Source of the DNA: Ailurus styani
Lineage: Eukaryota > Chordata > Mammalia > Carnivora > Ailuridae
NCBI GenBank assembly: GCA_002007465.1
Contig: LNAC01000103.1
Coordinates: 1,189,981-1,253,980, forward strand
Length of the DNA stretch: 64,000 nucleotides
Direction: 5' to 3'
A program made the position numbers and the translations under genes. The notes under the pieces were generated by a model. The model did not search any database, had not been told where the DNA came from, and was given only the letters and a program-made list of their open reading frames with translations. Of the stretch, positions 61,461 through 64,000 are shown piece by piece. Position 1 is the first letter of the stretch, and each line of letters opens with the position of its first letter.

Positions 61461-62129
61461 GTACACGTGTGTACACCTGCCTGCATATATAATTCACCAG
61501 CCCTTATTTATGTATTGTTTGCATGTTACAAGATACATTTCTATTTTTATTCCAGTTATTTGATTAGATATATGACATTCAATTTAGAAGGATAATGACT
61601 CTATTCAGGGCAATATAATCTATCACCATGCTTAGCTTCAGAAGCAAATGCACATTTTATTTTTATTAAGGAATTAATACATTGGCTCCAGGTGTCTTCA
61701 TTTTTCTATGATGCTCAGATTCATTCTATGATGCTCAGAATGAATTTTGAAACACAGCTATCTTAGGATGCCTCTATTTTCTTCTCCTTGGTTATTGATC
61801 ATTTATCATTAGAGACGAGACGGAAAAGTCATTCCTGGAAGTCCTGTCCTAGTTCAACAGTGGAAATACCTGATAATGTATGATGATGACCTGTTCTATA
61901 TTCCAGGAATCCTTAAAAGTAAAAATATCTTGAAAATATAGAATGCTAATAAAGTGCTAAGTACTAAGCACATTTTTTTAAAACATTTATTCCCTGATTT
62001 ATTTTTGACTTTTTATTTATATTGGTGGGGTGTGGAAGGGCATCTAAATCTTTTTAGATTTTGGGGGCTCTAACAGTTTAGCCCTGATCTTGGGTTTAAG
62101 GTATAACTGCTTCATTGTTTCTCTGGTTA
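61461..62129. other. Unassigned DNA
   Basis: No gene seen; includes a local repeat of 'ttctatgatgctcaga' at about 61704 and 61724. Confidence 0.4.
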
Positions 62130-62290
62130 CAGATTATTCCACTCTGCATATGCTCCAATCTCTTATGATGGATGTGTAGGTTTTTTCTGTCTTTTGCTAT
62201 TACAAACAAAGCTGCAATGTCTTTGCTTATCTATGCCTCTTTGCATGTGTGCATAGCAGTAAGCACATGATTTCTAAATATAAGCCTAAG
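62130..62290 (-). mobile_element. Ancient LINE-1 3'-end remnant
   Basis: 'ttttgctattacaaacaaag', 'ctgcaatgtctttgcttatc' and 'tctttgcatgtgtgcata' follow the complemented 3' end of old L1s. Short. Confidence 0.5.
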
Positions 62291-63917
62291 AAGACTCGAG
62301 GAGACCTTTCCAAAAGACAAATCTGAAATATTTAAATTGTTTACTGAAGGTTATACAGTGCTAGGATTCAACATTGGGACATTTTATCCAAGGAATGATT
62401 AGGATTACATACATTGTACTACCTCTCAAATAGAAATTAATCAAGGAAAACCCGCCTGATAGTATGACTTTTGCCCTATATAATTCAAATTGAAGGAATC
62501 TTTGCTCATGTTGCCACTGAGCACATTAGCATCCTATTATCTTTACAAGGTTAATTTAATGGACTGTTATGCATATTGAAGAATACTTCTGAGTTCCCTC
62601 AAAGTCACTGAATAGAATTTCTAAATGTTCATTAGCCATATATATAATAGAATTGATATAGAGTCAATGAATTTCTGTAATACCCTTTCTAAAACTGATC
62701 TTAAAATCGCATATACTAATATAAATTCAGATTGTTGTAATAAAAATAGACATGTGTACATGAAAAAAACTCATTATTTTTTCATTTATCAAAGTTACTG
62801 AGTTCATTAGTGGCTAAGTTATTTATTGGGTTAAGACATTTAATCAGAAAATGGTCCTTCTATCTTTCCCCGAGTATTCATTTAGAAATGCCTTACTTAA
62901 AATGTAAGAAATTTCCAGTAAGTTTCCAGGCTGCAGAGATACATTATTTATGTTAACAAACTGGAAAGAGTTCATTTGCTTTAATATTTATAAGGGAGAT
63001 CAATGCGATATACAATGCAGTATTACTAAGCTCTAAAACCACTACAAAACATAGATTCAATTAATGTAATGTTAACCAAAGAATACAGTCAGCGATTGTT
63101 ACATAAATAATTATAATAAATGTCCAGATTTTTAAGACTCTTCGGAATACCCTACCAAAGCCAGCCGTTAAGCAACGTATTCTGCTACCTCAATCCATTA
63201 AAAAATGTAATTTTAAGGAAAATTACATGCAGTCTTCCTCAGGGCAGATTACATATTTTAAAGCTCTATTGGTTAATTTAAGCCTTTGAAGATAATAAGG
63301 AGGTTCATTAAGCTATTACCTTTGAGTTACTTGAAATATTGAATAACCTCAGAATGATCTGATTCCAAAAGGTCTAATCGGCATAAGCCATGCCATGCCT
63401 TTTAAATAAAATATTTTGTAAGATATTCATAAAAAATATTAATTATGAAAGCATGTTTATAATAAATCAATTGGCAAACAATTTGAGAATAAAAATATAA
63501 ATAAAAGATCTGAATATCTGAATCAAATGAGTTTAAAGGCTAGGATATTTGGAAATATAAAAAAACGTAATATATTTCATTAACATAAAACCTTAATATT
63601 GGCCAGAAAATAATAATTTTGTTTTTCCCCCTGCAGTACAAGATGTGAATAAGGAATGTGTTAAACATTAATTAGCAATTAATAAGAATTTTGAAAAAAA
63701 TTCAAAGGAAGTGAAAGCACTTTCTCTTAAAATATTCATTTTAAAAGTGATATAGGAATATCACTGTAATCAATATTGCTCAAATTTGCATGCAGTAACT
63801 TGTAAAGCAGAAAAACAGCAATCTAGCTATTCATATCACACACCCTGCAGCTATCTGATCAAGGACAATAGTTGCTGATCAGCATCATTAATTTCATTTG
63901 TTAAAAAACTGCATTAA
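62291..63917. other. Unassigned AT-rich DNA
   Basis: No gene, RNA gene or confident repeat recognised. Confidence 0.45.
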
Positions 63918-64000
63918 GGGCGCCTGGGTGGCTCAGTGGGTTAAAGCCTCTGCTTTAGGCTCAGGTCATGATTTCAGGGTCCTGGGATTGAGGCCTGCAT
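63918..64000 (+). mobile_element. Can-SINE head, mustelid-type, cut by window edge
   Basis: 'ggcgcctgggtggctcagtg' followed by 'ggttaaagcctctgcttt' and 'caggtcatgatttcagggtc'. The tail is outside the window. Confidence 0.95.

Overview
This 64-kb window is AT-rich mammalian nuclear DNA with no intact protein-coding gene, no recognisable functional RNA gene, no CRISPR array and no prokaryotic-style operon. The lineage call is an inference from repeats. At least 27 copies or fragments of the tRNA-derived Can-SINE (SINEC) family are present, a family restricted to carnivores. Several carry a head of the 'gtgggttaaagcctctgcctt' kind that I associate with Mustelidae (mink, ferret, otter, badger type). 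The window reads as part of a gene desert or a very long intron.

Layout. 0-4.6 kb: three SINEs, then a minus-strand L1 3' end (about 2430-4230) split by a solo LTR with a 5-bp target duplication (3022-3397), then a SINE. 4.6-11.3 kb: mostly unassigned sequence with two MIR remnants and a GT/GC microsatellite. 11.3-12.6 kb: a MER5-type hAT remnant holding a minus SINE, which itself holds a plus SINE, followed by a MIR with a 43-base A run. 13.3-19.1 kb: L1 fragments on both strands, a probable LTR with CCAAT boxes, and the first single-N join (17517). 19.5-30 kb: SINEs and a MER2-like Tigger element in otherwise unassigned DNA. 30.6-32.9 kb: a decayed plus-strand L1 ORF2 region. 33.2-33.5 kb: a non-repeat segment with exon-like borders. 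35.3-42.6 kb: a SINE-dense stretch, including one SINE that appears to carry transduced 3' sequence. 46.8-47.9 kb: a broken antisense protein-coding remnant I cannot identify, split by a SINE. 50.5-54.2 kb: a minus-strand ERVL-type provirus remnant with an MLT2-like LTR. 58.9-60.2 kb: a processed RPS3A pseudogene inserted into an older SINE. 60.4-64 kb: old repeats, a complex microsatellite and a final SINE cut by the window edge.

The most consequential observation concerns the assembly. Six single N characters mark joins. Four are flanked by near-identical direct copies (204, 78, 97 and 146 bp), as expected if overlapping contig ends were never merged. In the RPS3A pseudogene, 217 bp copied from 1.6 kb downstream also lies between two Ns, and about 50 codons of the pseudogene are missing. 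I found no convincing undescribed functional system. The best leads are the unidentified antisense pseudogene, the exon-like segment at 33.3 kb and the nested insertion histories. Family names are from recognition alone and were not checked against a repeat library.
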